From Candidatus Falkowbacteria bacterium CG02_land_8_20_14_3_00_36_14 (lineage in GTDB: Bacteria > Patescibacteriota > Patescibacteriia > Patescibacteriales > UM-FILTER-36-11): a stretch of 16,334 nt of DNA. Positions 5,129-12,816 of the stretch are shown one piece after another (position 1 is the stretch's first letter; every line of letters starts with the position of its first letter). The translations under genes and the position numbers were made by a program. Location: assembly GCA_002781265.1 (NCBI GenBank), contig PETS01000054.1:1-16334 (forward strand), in the 5' to 3' direction. The notes below the pieces were generated by a model. It was not told the origin of the DNA. It saw nothing but the letters and a program-made list of their open reading frames with translations, and did not search any database.

Positions 5129-6499
5129 ATGCAAAATATCAAATCATCTTTATCTTTAAAATTATTTGTTATCGGTTTTTTGATTGCGATCCTGATGATT
5201 CCAATCGGCATGATCGCTTTTTTGACTAATGACCGGGAAAGCCACCAGGACGAAGCTTTCCGGGAAGTCAGCGGTAAATGGGGAAATGAGCAGACAATAA
5301 TGGGGCCGATTCTTTCAATACCGTATAAAGATAAAGTTGAACGGACTATCGGCGAGGGGACGGTTATTGATGAGACAATCCGTTATGCCCATTTTTTGCC
5401 CGAGGCATTGGATATTAAGGGGAAAATCGATCCGGAAAAACGCAAGCGGGGGATTTATGAAGTGGTCGTGTATAATGCAGATCTAGAAATCAGCGGCCGG
5501 TTTTTGGCGCCGGATTTTTCCAAGTGGGATATTTCGAAAAATGATATTTTATATAATCAAGCCTTCGTGACCTTAGGCCTCCCGGATACGCGTGGTATTA
5601 AAGAGAAAGTTGACTTAGAATGGGAAAATAAGAAGTATTCATTTAATCCGGGCGTGAAAACGAGCGATATCGTGGCTCTTGGAATCAATACTGATATCGA
5701 TTTAAGCCAGGATAATAATGACGGCCAGAATTTTAAGATAAGACTATCGCTCAATGGTAGCCGAGATCTTTATTTCGCCCCATTGGGACGCAGCACCCAG
5801 GTTGAATTAAGCTCCGCTTGGTCTGACCCTAGCTTTCAGGGGGCATTTTTGCCGGAAAGCCATATGATCAACGAAGCCGGTTTTACGGCTAAGTGGAAAG
5901 TTTTAGAACTCAATCGCAGTTTCCCGCAAAAATTCTTAGGCAGCTTGAGTGCGGTTGAACCGATAATTCAGCCAGACTATTGCGGAAAGATGCAGTCAAT
6001 CCCCCAGGTCGGCGTCATAAATCAAAGCAATTTCGGCGTACGCTTGCTGGTTCCGGTTGATGAATACCAGGAAACCGTCCGAGCCTTGAAATATGCGATT
6101 ATGCTTTTATCCCTGACCTTTCTGGTGTTATTTTTTTACGAAGCTATGCGCGGCGTGCGCGTGCATCCGCTACAATACATCTTGATCGGCTTAGCCCTGG
6201 CTTTATTCTATCTTTTACTTTTATCGATTTCCGAATATCTCGGCTTTAAAATCGCGTATCTTCTATCGGCCATAACAATTATCGGTTTAGTTACCCTATA
6301 CTCAAAGTCAATTTTCAAGGCATGGCGCCCGGCGCTACTGGAAGCGCTGATCCTTGTTTTTGTTTATGGGTTCATATTCGTGATATTGCAGCTGGAGGAT
6401 TATTCTTTGCTGGTCGGCTCGCTCGGGCTCCTAGCGATCTTATCGCTGGTCATGCTGGTGTCGCGTAAAATCGATTGGTATAGTATCGCACAGAAATAA
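5129..6499 (+). CDS. creD: Inner membrane protein CreD (cell envelope integrity)
   Basis: The 456-residue protein matches the CreD/Cet family. One N-terminal membrane segment (about 10-32, ending IPIGMIAFL) leads to a large extracytoplasmic domain (about 33-315). The domain contains conserved patterns such as GPILSIPY, FLPEALDIKG, RGIYEVVVY, SFQGAFLPESH and GFTAKWKVLELNRSFPQ. About five further membrane segments fill 320-445. CreD is linked to envelope integrity in gamma-proteobacteria under the CreBC two-component system. No such regulator is in this window. The gene is richer in G and C than its neighbours and could have been transferred. There is no Shine-Dalgarno site, but three CTAAG repeats lie just upstream. 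Confidence 0.93.
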   Translation: MQNIKSSLSLKLFVIGFLIAILMIPIGMIAFLTNDRESHQDEAFREVSGKWGNEQTIMGPILSIPYKDKVERTIGEGTVIDETIRYAHFLPEALDIKGKIDPEKRKRGIYEVVVYNADLEISGRFLAPDFSKWDISKNDILYNQAFVTLGLPDTRGIKEKVDLEWENKKYSFNPGVKTSDIVALGINTDIDLSQDNNDGQNFKIRLSLNGSRDLYFAPLGRSTQVELSSAWSDPSFQGAFLPESHMINEAGFTAKWKVLELNRSFPQKFLGSLSAVEPIIQPDYCGKMQSIPQVGVINQSNFGVRLLVPVDEYQETVRALKYAIMLLSLTFLVLFFYEAMRGVRVHPLQYILIGLALALFYLLLLSISEYLGFKIAYLLSAITIIGLVTLYSKSIFKAWRPALLEALILVFVYGFIFVILQLEDYSLLVGSLGLLAILSLVMLVSRKIDWYSIAQK

Positions 6500-6567
6500 T
6501 AATCATGGAGCTTGGGGTCATTTTTTAATCTTGAATTTAAAGTGTTTGAATAGAAATAGTTGGCTTG

Positions 6568-6606
6568 CTAATATCAGGCAATAAAATAACGCCAGTATTA
6601 AACTGT
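6568..6606. repeat. Imperfect 39-nt repeat, copy 2
   Basis: This copy pairs with 4942-4980 (about 32 of 39 identical). It lies immediately before the terminator at 6610-6641, downstream of creD. Confidence 0.5.
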
Positions 6607-6609
6607 ATT

Positions 6610-6641
6610 AAAATTAACTCTAATACCAGAGTTAATTTTTA
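6610..6641 (+). terminator. Strong terminator downstream of creD
   Basis: A perfect 12-bp stem (6610-6621 with 6628-6639, arms AAAATTAACTCT and AGAGTTAATTTT) has a 6-nt loop and a T-run. The stem is AT-rich but long. Confidence 0.75.
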
Positions 6642-6725
6642 TGTTAATTAATAATATTATCAATTTAACACATTTCTATAGCTTGAAGGTAAAAAATTAT
6701 CTGGCTTAGCGGTTTTGTTTTTAAG

Positions 6726-6754
6726 TTATTGAATTTATTTTATAACAGTATAAT
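6726..6754 (+). promoter_or_regulatory. thpR promoter, nearly leaderless
   Basis: A perfect TATAAT (6749-6754) directly abuts an in-frame ATG at 6755. TTATTG (6726-6731) is a weak -35 at 17 nt. Transcription should start near 6761, so the ATG at 6755 would not be in the mRNA and the ATG at 6767 becomes the natural start with only about five leader bases. Confidence 0.55.
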
Positions 6755-6766
6755 ATGGTATTACTT

Positions 6767-7291
6767 ATGAAGCGCGTATTTATGGCCATAAAAATTTCTT
6801 TGGAAAACCGGAAAAAGGCCGAAGAATGGCGGGCTGGATTTAATGGTTTGCCGGTCAGGTGGATAGCGAATGAAAATCTGCACCTTACCTTGATTCCACC
6901 CTGGGAAGAAGTAGATATTAATAGTCCAATCAGCCGGATAGAAAAAATTCAAGGTAAAATTACGCCTTTTACTATTAAATTTCATAAAATAACTTACGCC
7001 CCCAATCCCCACCGGCCCCGGCTGATATGGGCAGAAGGCGAGGCTGTAAAAAGCTTGCTAGAACTGCAAAAGGAAATTGCCGGACTGCTTGGTGCAAAGA
7101 AATTGACCCATGAATTCAAGCCGCATTTAACCTTGGCCCGCTTCCGCCCGGAAGATTTTTATAAATTCTCCGTAAAGGAATTAAACGAGCGCATAAGCTG
7201 GATAGAAAAAGTAAATTCTGTATATTTGTTGGAATCAATATTAGAGCCCAAGGGAGCCCGATATGAAGTTTTAAAAAATTTTAAATTATAA
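6767..7291 (+). CDS. thpR: RNA 2',3'-cyclic phosphodiesterase (ThpR/LigT)
   Basis: ThpR belongs to the 2H phosphoesterase family. It opens 2',3'-cyclic phosphates on RNA and, historically, is the 2'-5' RNA ligase of half-tRNAs. The 174-residue protein carries both HxTx catalytic motifs, HLTL at about residues 39-42 and HLTL at about 120-123, plus the N-terminal strand KRVFMAIKI typical of the family. I chose the second ATG because the promoter overlaps the first. It is followed after about 160 nt by rtcB, which works on the same kind of RNA end. There is no Shine-Dalgarno site. Family assignment is firm; the natural substrate is not known. Confidence 0.92.
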   Translation: MKRVFMAIKISLENRKKAEEWRAGFNGLPVRWIANENLHLTLIPPWEEVDINSPISRIEKIQGKITPFTIKFHKITYAPNPHRPRLIWAEGEAVKSLLELQKEIAGLLGAKKLTHEFKPHLTLARFRPEDFYKFSVKELNERISWIEKVNSVYLLESILEPKGARYEVLKNFKL

Positions 7292-7338
7292 TGTAATACA
7301 TTTATGTGCGGAAATTCTCATTTTATCCTTTTTATTAT

Positions 7339-7371
7339 CCCTCTCCCTTGCCAAGGGGAAGGTTAAGAGGG
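7339..7371 (+). other. Hairpin-rich spacer between thpR and rtcB
   Basis: CCCTCT (7339-7344) can pair with AGAGGG (7366-7371), enclosing the inner hairpin CCCTT-GCC-AAGGG (7345-7357). No T-run follows directly. It may be an RNA processing or stability element between the two genes, or a copy of a dispersed repeat. Confidence 0.4.
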
Positions 7372-7448
7372 GGTCTTTAAAAATAAACCTTACTTTTCGC
7401 CCTCTACTTAAAACAAGGATAGGGAATAATGGAGTGGAAAAATTATAT

Positions 7449-8612
7449 ATGAAAAAAATAATCACTACTGAAAAAATTCCAATAAAATTATGGCTGGCGG
7501 ATGTTGAAGACGGGGCGATGAGGCAAATTAAGAACATCGCTAATTTCCCATTCGCTTTCCACCATATCGCCATCATGCCGGACGCGCATGAGGGCTATGG
7601 CATGCCCATCGGCGGAGTGATGGCAACGGAAAAAGTTATTGTGCCGAATGCGGTCGGAGTTGATATCGGCTGCGGAGTGTGCGCCCAAAAAACAACCTTA
7701 ACCAATATTGAAATTAACCAGATTAAAAATATAATGGCTGATATTAGAAGTAAAATTCCGATGGGTTTTAATAAGCACAAAGCCAAGCAGGACGAAAATT
7801 TAATGCCGGAATTTGGGGATTGGAAAAATTCCCGTATCGGAAAAGAATGGAATAACGCCTGCCGGTCGCTGGGAACTTTGGGCGGAGGCAATCATTTTAT
7901 TGAAATTCAAAAAGGATCTGACGGCCATATTTGGATAATGCTCCATTCGGGCAGCCGAAATTTAGGCAAGAAGGTGGCTGATTATTATAATAGAAGCGCT
8001 ATTAATTCCAGCCGGCGCCAAGGTTATGAAGAATTAATTAAGCAGGAATTGGCGTTTTTGGAAGCGGACAGCGAGGAAGGGAAAAGGTATATTAATGAGA
8101 TGCGTTTTTGCGTTGATTACGCTTTGGCTAACAGAAAATTAATGATGGCCAGAATAAAAACAGCTTTTGCCAATAATATTAAAGATATTAATTGGCGCGA
8201 TTTTATCAATATTGCCCATAATTACGCTTCTTTGGAAATTCATTTTGGCAAAGAGGTGATTGTCCATCGCAAAGGCGCTACGCAAGCTAAAACCGGCCAG
8301 GCCGGCATTATTCCCGGTTCGCAGGGGACAAAAAGCTATATAATCAAAGGACAAGGGAATTCGGAAAGTTTTTGCTCCTGCTCTCACGGCGCCGGCCGGA
8401 AAATGGGCCGGAACCAGGCGATTAGAGAATTGGACTTAGAAGAAGAAATAGAAAAGCTTGATAAGAAAGGGATTATTCACGCGATCAGGAGCAGGAAAGA
8501 TTTGGACGAAGCCAGCGGCGCCTATAAAAACATAGCCGAGATTATTAAAAATCAGGATGATTTAGTTGAGGTAATGGTGAAATTATCCCCGCTGGCGGTG
8601 ATTAAAGGTTGA
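7449..8612 (+). CDS. rtcB: RNA-splicing ligase RtcB
   Basis: RtcB joins RNA ends carrying a 2',3'-cyclic or 3' phosphate to 5'-OH ends through a GMP-linked histidine, using manganese and GTP. It is the tRNA splicing ligase of archaea and animals and an RNA repair enzyme in bacteria. The 387-residue protein has the metal and active-site patterns MPDAHEGYGMPIGG, NAVGVDIGCGVCA, TLGGGNHFIE, LHSGSRNLG, IIPGSQGTKSYI and CSHGAGRKMGR, the last bearing the nucleotidyl histidine. The ATG at 7449 gives the usual MKKIITTEKIPIKLW beginning. A GTG five codons upstream (7434) is the alternative. Neighbouring thpR acts on related RNA ends, and interrupted tRNA genes lie elsewhere in the window. Confidence 0.96.
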   Translation: MKKIITTEKIPIKLWLADVEDGAMRQIKNIANFPFAFHHIAIMPDAHEGYGMPIGGVMATEKVIVPNAVGVDIGCGVCAQKTTLTNIEINQIKNIMADIRSKIPMGFNKHKAKQDENLMPEFGDWKNSRIGKEWNNACRSLGTLGGGNHFIEIQKGSDGHIWIMLHSGSRNLGKKVADYYNRSAINSSRRQGYEELIKQELAFLEADSEEGKRYINEMRFCVDYALANRKLMMARIKTAFANNIKDINWRDFINIAHNYASLEIHFGKEVIVHRKGATQAKTGQAGIIPGSQGTKSYIIKGQGNSESFCSCSHGAGRKMGRNQAIRELDLEEEIEKLDKKGIIHAIRSRKDLDEASGAYKNIAEIIKNQDDLVEVMVKLSPLAVIKG

Positions 8613-8645
8613 CTTTTATTATGTAATATTAAAATTTTAAATAAT

Positions 8646-8686
8646 TTGACTTATTGCTAAATCTTTTATAATTTTATTAATATAAT
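8646..8686 (+). promoter_or_regulatory. Possible promoter of the broken surface-protein gene
   Basis: TTGACT (8646-8651) is followed by TATAAT at 8667-8672 (15-nt spacer) and another TATAAT at 8681-8686. The region is very AT-rich, so only the -35 plus the first -10 has real weight. The reading frame it would serve starts at 8709. Confidence 0.4.
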
Positions 8687-8708
8687 ATTTACTAACTTAT
8701 AAAAACAT

Positions 8709-9890
8709 ATGGAAAGAATTAAATTTTTTAAATTTATTATTTATTTTTCAGTGATAGCTTTAGCTACGGGCTTGGCATTTCCAGCTGGCGCGAAAAATTA
8801 AAATACCGGCAGAGTAATCAAGGGAAAAAACAACGCCTCGGTTTATTATTTATCGCCGGAAAATAAAAGATATGTTTTTCCCAACCAAGGCACGTATAAC
8901 AGCTGGTATGATGATTTTAGTAATGTGGAAGAAGTCAGCGATGAAGAATTGTCTCAATATGATTTTGCCGGAAATATTCAATATCGGCCCGGCGTTTATT
9001 TAGTTAAGATTCAGACAGACCCTAAAGTTTACGCGGTCAGCAATAACGGCGTATTAAATTGGATTAAAACAGAGAGCTTGGCGGCAAGATTATACGGTGA
9101 AAAGTGGAATTTGCTGGTTGACGACATACCTGATTCTTTTTTCGTGAATTATTCAATCGGCGATCAAATTAATGATGAAAATGAATATGATCCAGATGAT
9201 GAAGAAGAGCAAACTCCGTCCCTAGATTATAATTTAGGCATAAAAAAGCAGAATAAAATTATTAAAAAAGAGGTAAAGTAAGAAATTAAATTTTGCATCC
9301 GCATACAAAAAGCGGTTAATAAAATTCAAAAAAGATTGGCCAAAAGAAACATCCATTTAGACGGCCTGGGCGAAGATTATTTTAATCAATGCGCATTTAC
9401 CGATATTGAAATTAAGGACAATAAAAATATAAAGAAAAAATCTACTGGCGATAAAAAAATTACTATCTGCCATATTCCGCCGGGAAATTCTGAAAATAAG
9501 AAAACCATTGAAGTCGCCGAACAGGCGGCCAGAGTCCATTTGGCGCATGGCGACATTTTAGGCCGATGCGCTGGTGAAGACGAGGACGATGGCGAGCAGG
9601 AAGACAAAATCCCGCCGGTAATTTCCAGTATTAAAACCACGGCCTCAACCACTTCGGCGTTCATAAACTGGATAACAAACGAAGAAGCTAATAGTAAAAT
9701 TATATATGCTACCGAAACGCTTAACATTGCTTTATCTACTGTAAGCATATTAAATAATAATATGGTTTTGAATCACTCATTAGAATTAAATAATTTAGCC
9801 ACCACAACCCAATATTATTTTAGGATAGAATCCACGGACGCGGCCGGCAATACAGCCACCAGCTCGGAAAAAACATTTATCACATTATAA
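8709..9890 (+). pseudogene. Surface protein gene with two in-frame TAA codons
   Basis: One frame runs from the ATG at 8709 to the TAA at 9888-9890 (394 codons), interrupted only by TAA at 8799-8801 and at 9279-9281. Codons 1-28 encode a signal peptide. About codons 32-165 form a domain frequent in Patescibacteria, with VYYLSPENKRYVFPN, YRPGVYLVKI, DPKVYAV and RLYGEKW. About codons 250-282 hold the motif ICHIPPGN followed by HLAHGD and a final cysteine, and the last hundred codons form a fibronectin type III-like domain. Coding character continues smoothly across both stops, so the pieces were one gene. The open pieces are 8925-9281 and 9336-9890, which start only at GTG and TTG. It is probably inactivated; readthrough is the less likely option. 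Confidence 0.75.
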
Positions 9891-9917
9891 TGGTTTTATA
9901 TTTCTATTAATAATTAC

Positions 9918-9941
9918 AAAAACCGCCAGAAGGCGGTTTTT
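9918..9941 (+). terminator. Terminator after the broken surface-protein gene
   Basis: A perfect 10-bp stem AAAAACCGCC (9918-9927) with GGCGGTTTTT (9932-9941) has loop AGAA and ends in T. It works in either direction. Confidence 0.9.
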
Positions 9942-9970
9942 GCGGTTTTTAACAAGGCAAATTTTTTTAT

Positions 9971-9999
9971 TTGACTTTTGTTATTAATTTTAGTAAAAT
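9971..9999 (+). promoter_or_regulatory. Promoter of the pur operon
   Basis: TTGACT (9971-9976) and TAAAAT (9994-9999) are 17 nt apart; a TATAAT follows at 10000-10005. Transcription would start about 120 nt before purN, giving a long structured leader. Confidence 0.6.
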
Positions 10000-10014
10000 T
10001 ATAATATAAAGAAT

Positions 10015-10096
10015 ACAAATCCGAAGGAGGAATCCGGGGGATTTGTTTTTGTTTTCGTTCATTGAAAAACATTTTTTGTTAAACAAATTTAACAGA
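10015..10096 (+). promoter_or_regulatory. Attenuator-like leader of the pur operon
   Basis: ACAAATCC (10015-10022) pairs with GGATTTGT (10039-10046), followed by TTTT, making a terminator before the first gene. Its loop contains a full Shine-Dalgarno sequence AAGGAGG (10024-10030) with no ATG after it. Downstream, TTAAACAAATTTAA (10081-10094) forms its own hairpin, and its ACAAAT could instead pair with ATTTGT in the terminator's 3' arm, a possible anti-terminator. It does not show the conserved core of the purine riboswitch as I know it. The controlling signal is unknown. Confidence 0.5.
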
Positions 10097-10129
10097 AATT
10101 CATAAATTAACCTAAAAGGAGGGAGTAAA

Positions 10130-10703
10130 ATGAACAGAAAAATCAGAATTGGGATTATGATATCAGGCACAGGCACAAATATGCAGGCGATTGTTAATGC
10201 CTGCGAAGAAGGAAAAATTAATGGAGAAGTGGTATTTGTGGGGGCTGATAAGCAAGCAAAAGGGATTGAGTGGGCGAGAGAAAATAAGATTCCCTATTTT
10301 ATTGTTGATTACCAGCGAATTAAGAAATCATACCAGGGGGATAAATATTTCAAATTTGACCGAAATAATAAGAAAATAATGGCTTTAGCAAAATTAGTAT
10401 TAGGGAAAAGTACTTATATTAATGAGCCGTTAAGTTATGAGGCCAAGATTGATTATCTTATTCCCAAGCTGATAGCGGAAATGGAGCTGGTAAAAATAAT
10501 CAAAGAGTATCGGCCAGCGAACGATTCCGGTTTTACCTGGAGATGATGTTGAATCGTTCAAGAAAAGGGGTTTGTAGCAGGAGTATGAATTATATCCTGA
10601 ATGCATTCAGCTTTTTGCCGAAGGTCGGTTAAAGGTCGCGGAAAATAAATCCGGAAGAAAAGTTGTTCTAATAACCGAAACGCACAATAATCCATGTTGT
10701 TAA
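10130..10703 (+). pseudogene. purN: purN, glycinamide ribonucleotide formyltransferase, internally deleted
   Basis: PurN transfers a formyl group from 10-formyl-THF to GAR, the third step of purine synthesis. The N-terminal half is clear: RIGIMISGTGTNMQAIVNACEEGKI, then the strand leading to IVDYQ (the phosphate-binding side). The open frame stops at 10546 (138 residues). In a different frame from about 10521, TIPVLPGDDVESF and, later, EYELYPECIQLFAEGRLKV form the usual C-terminus, running to TAA 10701. The middle, which holds the catalytic Asn-His-Asp region, is missing. The junction lies near 10515-10521, and a TAG interrupts the C-terminal piece just before QEYELYPE. A strong ribosome-binding site AAGGAGGG sits 7 nt before the ATG. 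The enzyme cannot be active. Confidence 0.85.
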
Positions 10704-10725
10704 TATGGGATAAAAGGAGGTAGAT

Positions 10726-12816
10726 ATGCTGCATCTATTTAAAGGACAAAAGAAGTTAGTAGAGGAGTGTTTTAATATTGAATCATCCTCCCCACTAACG
10801 GCGGAACAGCTGAGAAAGCTAAAGCTGATATTGGCGGATGGGTTCGTTTTGGAAACTATTTCAGAAAAGACACGGTTTTTGGAAACCGAAATAATGGAAG
10901 TGGGGTCACGGATGAATTTTGAAACATCCGATTCAAGTAATTTAGTTACTCAGTGCCATGCCTGCGGCATACCGCAGATTAGGCGTATTGAAAAGTCAGT
11001 CCGGTATTATTACCAGCGGGAGGAAGAAAAAAAGTTTATTATAGATAGCCATGATCGTATGACTGAGTGCGAATACCCCAAGCCGATATCCACTTTTGAT
11101 ACCGGTATCAAACCTTCTCCGGTGGCCGAAATTCCGATGATAGAAAAAGGTCCTGAAGCTCTATCAGAAATTGACGGATTTCCTTTTGATGCCCATGATC
11201 GGCAGCGCTATTATGAATATTTTATAAACAAGCTCAAGCGCAACCCGACCGACGTGGAAATTTTTGATTTGGCCAATGCCGATTCCGATCATTCCCGCCG
11301 CCACGCCTTTAAGGGAAAGATGATTATTGACGGCAAGGAAATGCCGGAAACGCTAATGGAAATTGTTCGTTCAACCTGGGAAGCCAATCCGCGCAATTCA
11401 AAAATAGCTTATTATGACAACCTTAGCGCGCAATTGGGTTTTGAATGTTGGACATTGGTTCCGGAGAATTCTGGACACGCCAGTCGCTATGTAAAAAAGA
11501 AGTTGGTTTACCACATCACCTTTACCGCGGAAACGCATAATTTCCCGTCCGGCGTAGAGCCTTATCAAGGAGCCGGGACAGGAATTGGAGGCTGGCTTCG
11601 CGATGTGTTTTGCGGCGGCCGAGGCTCATTGGTTCTTTACGCCTTAGCGGGATATTGCACTGGGCGTCTTAATATCCCCGGGTATCCCTTGACTTGGGAA
11701 GAGGATTTCGCGGATTTTGAGTATCCGCATAATCTCGCCAGCGGTCTGCAGGTAGCAGTTAGAGCCAGCGATGGCGTGTCGGATTACGGCAACTGTTTCG
11801 GTGTACCGGCTAAGGGCGGCTTCTTCCGTTCATTCGGAGCGCGTCTGCCTTCGGGAGAGCGTGTAGAATTTATCAAGCCGATTGTGTATATCGGCGGTGG
11901 CGGAGTGATAAACGCCAGGCATATTAAGAAAAACAAGGCAGTGCGAGGATTGCGGATAGTCCAGTTCGGCGGTCCGGCTTTTAATGTCGGTTTTGGTGGC
12001 GGGGCTGCTTCCAGCATGCATCAGGGGGAAAACAAAGAGAACCTGGATTTTAATGCGGTGCAGCGCGGCGATCCAGAAATGGAAAGAAAAGCTTATGAAG
12101 TTATTAAGGCCTGCGTAGAGAAAGGGGATGATATTCTCTTTGACAGCGCCCATGATCAGGGTGCTGGCGGACCAGGTAATGTACTTAAGGAGATAGTGGA
12201 AAAGTCCGGCGGCAAAGTGCATATCCGCAGAATCAAGCTGGGCGATAAAACTTTAAGTGTTCTTCAAATTTGGGTGGCCGAGTATCAGGAACGTTTTGCT
12301 GTTCTTATTCACGTTGATGGAATGAATGAATTTACTGCCATTTGCCGGCGGGAAAATGTTGAATTTGAAGACCTAGGTGAAGTGACTGGTGACGGCAAGT
12401 TCGTGGTTTTGGATGATAATGACGATTCAACCCCGGTAAACATTGATTTGGATTTTGTATTGGGCGAAGTGCCGCAGAAGGTATTTGAAGATATTCGGGT
12501 TATCCGTGATTTAAAACCGGTAACATGGCCTAACGACCTGACATTTGTTTCCGCTTTGATGCGCGTTCTAACAGAACCGTCGGTGGCCTGCAAAAGCTGG
12601 CTAGTTGATAAAATAGACCGGCATGTGCTTGGTCGAACAGTCCTGCAGCAGTCCGTTGGGCCGCTGGGATTGCCTCTTTCTGATTGTAGCATTACGGCGC
12701 TCAGTCCGATTGATACTGTCGGTAGCGTATCTGCCCTCGGAGAACAGCCCTATAAGCTCATGGTTGATCCTAAGGCAGGCGCGCGTATGGCGTCGCTGAA
12801 ATGCTTACAAATATAG
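10726..12816 (+). CDS. purL: purL, FGAM synthase, N-terminal part (frameshifted gene)
   Basis: PurL converts FGAR, glutamine and ATP to FGAM, the fourth step of purine synthesis. This is the large single-chain type: N-terminal PurS-like domain (MEVGSRMNFETSDSSN, CHACGIPQIRRIEKS), then the first synthetase half with FTAETHNFPSGVEPYQGAGTG, GYCTGRLNIPGYPLTWEE, GGGAASS, VQRGDPEME and HDQGAGGPGNVLKE. The frame ends after LGEQPYKLMVDPKAGARMAS because one base is missing near 12790; the product continues in another frame from about 12795. AAGGAGG lies 5 nt before the ATG. In organisation and wording it recalls eukaryotic and gamma-proteobacterial PurL more than the split PurLQS type. The gene is richer in G and C than the window average. 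Confidence 0.9.
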   Translation: MLHLFKGQKKLVEECFNIESSSPLTAEQLRKLKLILADGFVLETISEKTRFLETEIMEVGSRMNFETSDSSNLVTQCHACGIPQIRRIEKSVRYYYQREEEKKFIIDSHDRMTECEYPKPISTFDTGIKPSPVAEIPMIEKGPEALSEIDGFPFDAHDRQRYYEYFINKLKRNPTDVEIFDLANADSDHSRRHAFKGKMIIDGKEMPETLMEIVRSTWEANPRNSKIAYYDNLSAQLGFECWTLVPENSGHASRYVKKKLVYHITFTAETHNFPSGVEPYQGAGTGIGGWLRDVFCGGRGSLVLYALAGYCTGRLNIPGYPLTWEEDFADFEYPHNLASGLQVAVRASDGVSDYGNCFGVPAKGGFFRSFGARLPSGERVEFIKPIVYIGGGGVINARHIKKNKAVRGLRIVQFGGPAFNVGFGGGAASSMHQGENKENLDFNAVQRGDPEMERKAYEVIKACVEKGDDILFDSAHDQGAGGPGNVLKEIVEKSGGKVHIRRIKLGDKTLSVLQIWVAEYQERFAVLIHVDGMNEFTAICRRENVEFEDLGEVTGDGKFVVLDDNDDSTPVNIDLDFVLGEVPQKVFEDIRVIRDLKPVTWPNDLTFVSALMRVLTEPSVACKSWLVDKIDRHVLGRTVLQQSVGPLGLPLSDCSITALSPIDTVGSVSALGEQPYKLMVDPKAGARMASLKCLQI

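Noticed and set aside
8799..9281. Genome-wide reassignment of TAA
   Set aside because: Other genes in the window, including greA, mutM, rpmG and creD, end at TAA at their normal length, so TAA is a stop here.
10015..10096. Purine riboswitch
   Set aside because: The three-way junction and conserved core bases of the known class cannot be found; only an attenuator-like hairpin is supported.
12790..12816. Programmed frameshift in purL
   Set aside because: No slippery heptamer with a stimulatory structure is apparent, and neighbouring purN and purM are also broken, so mutation or error is simpler.
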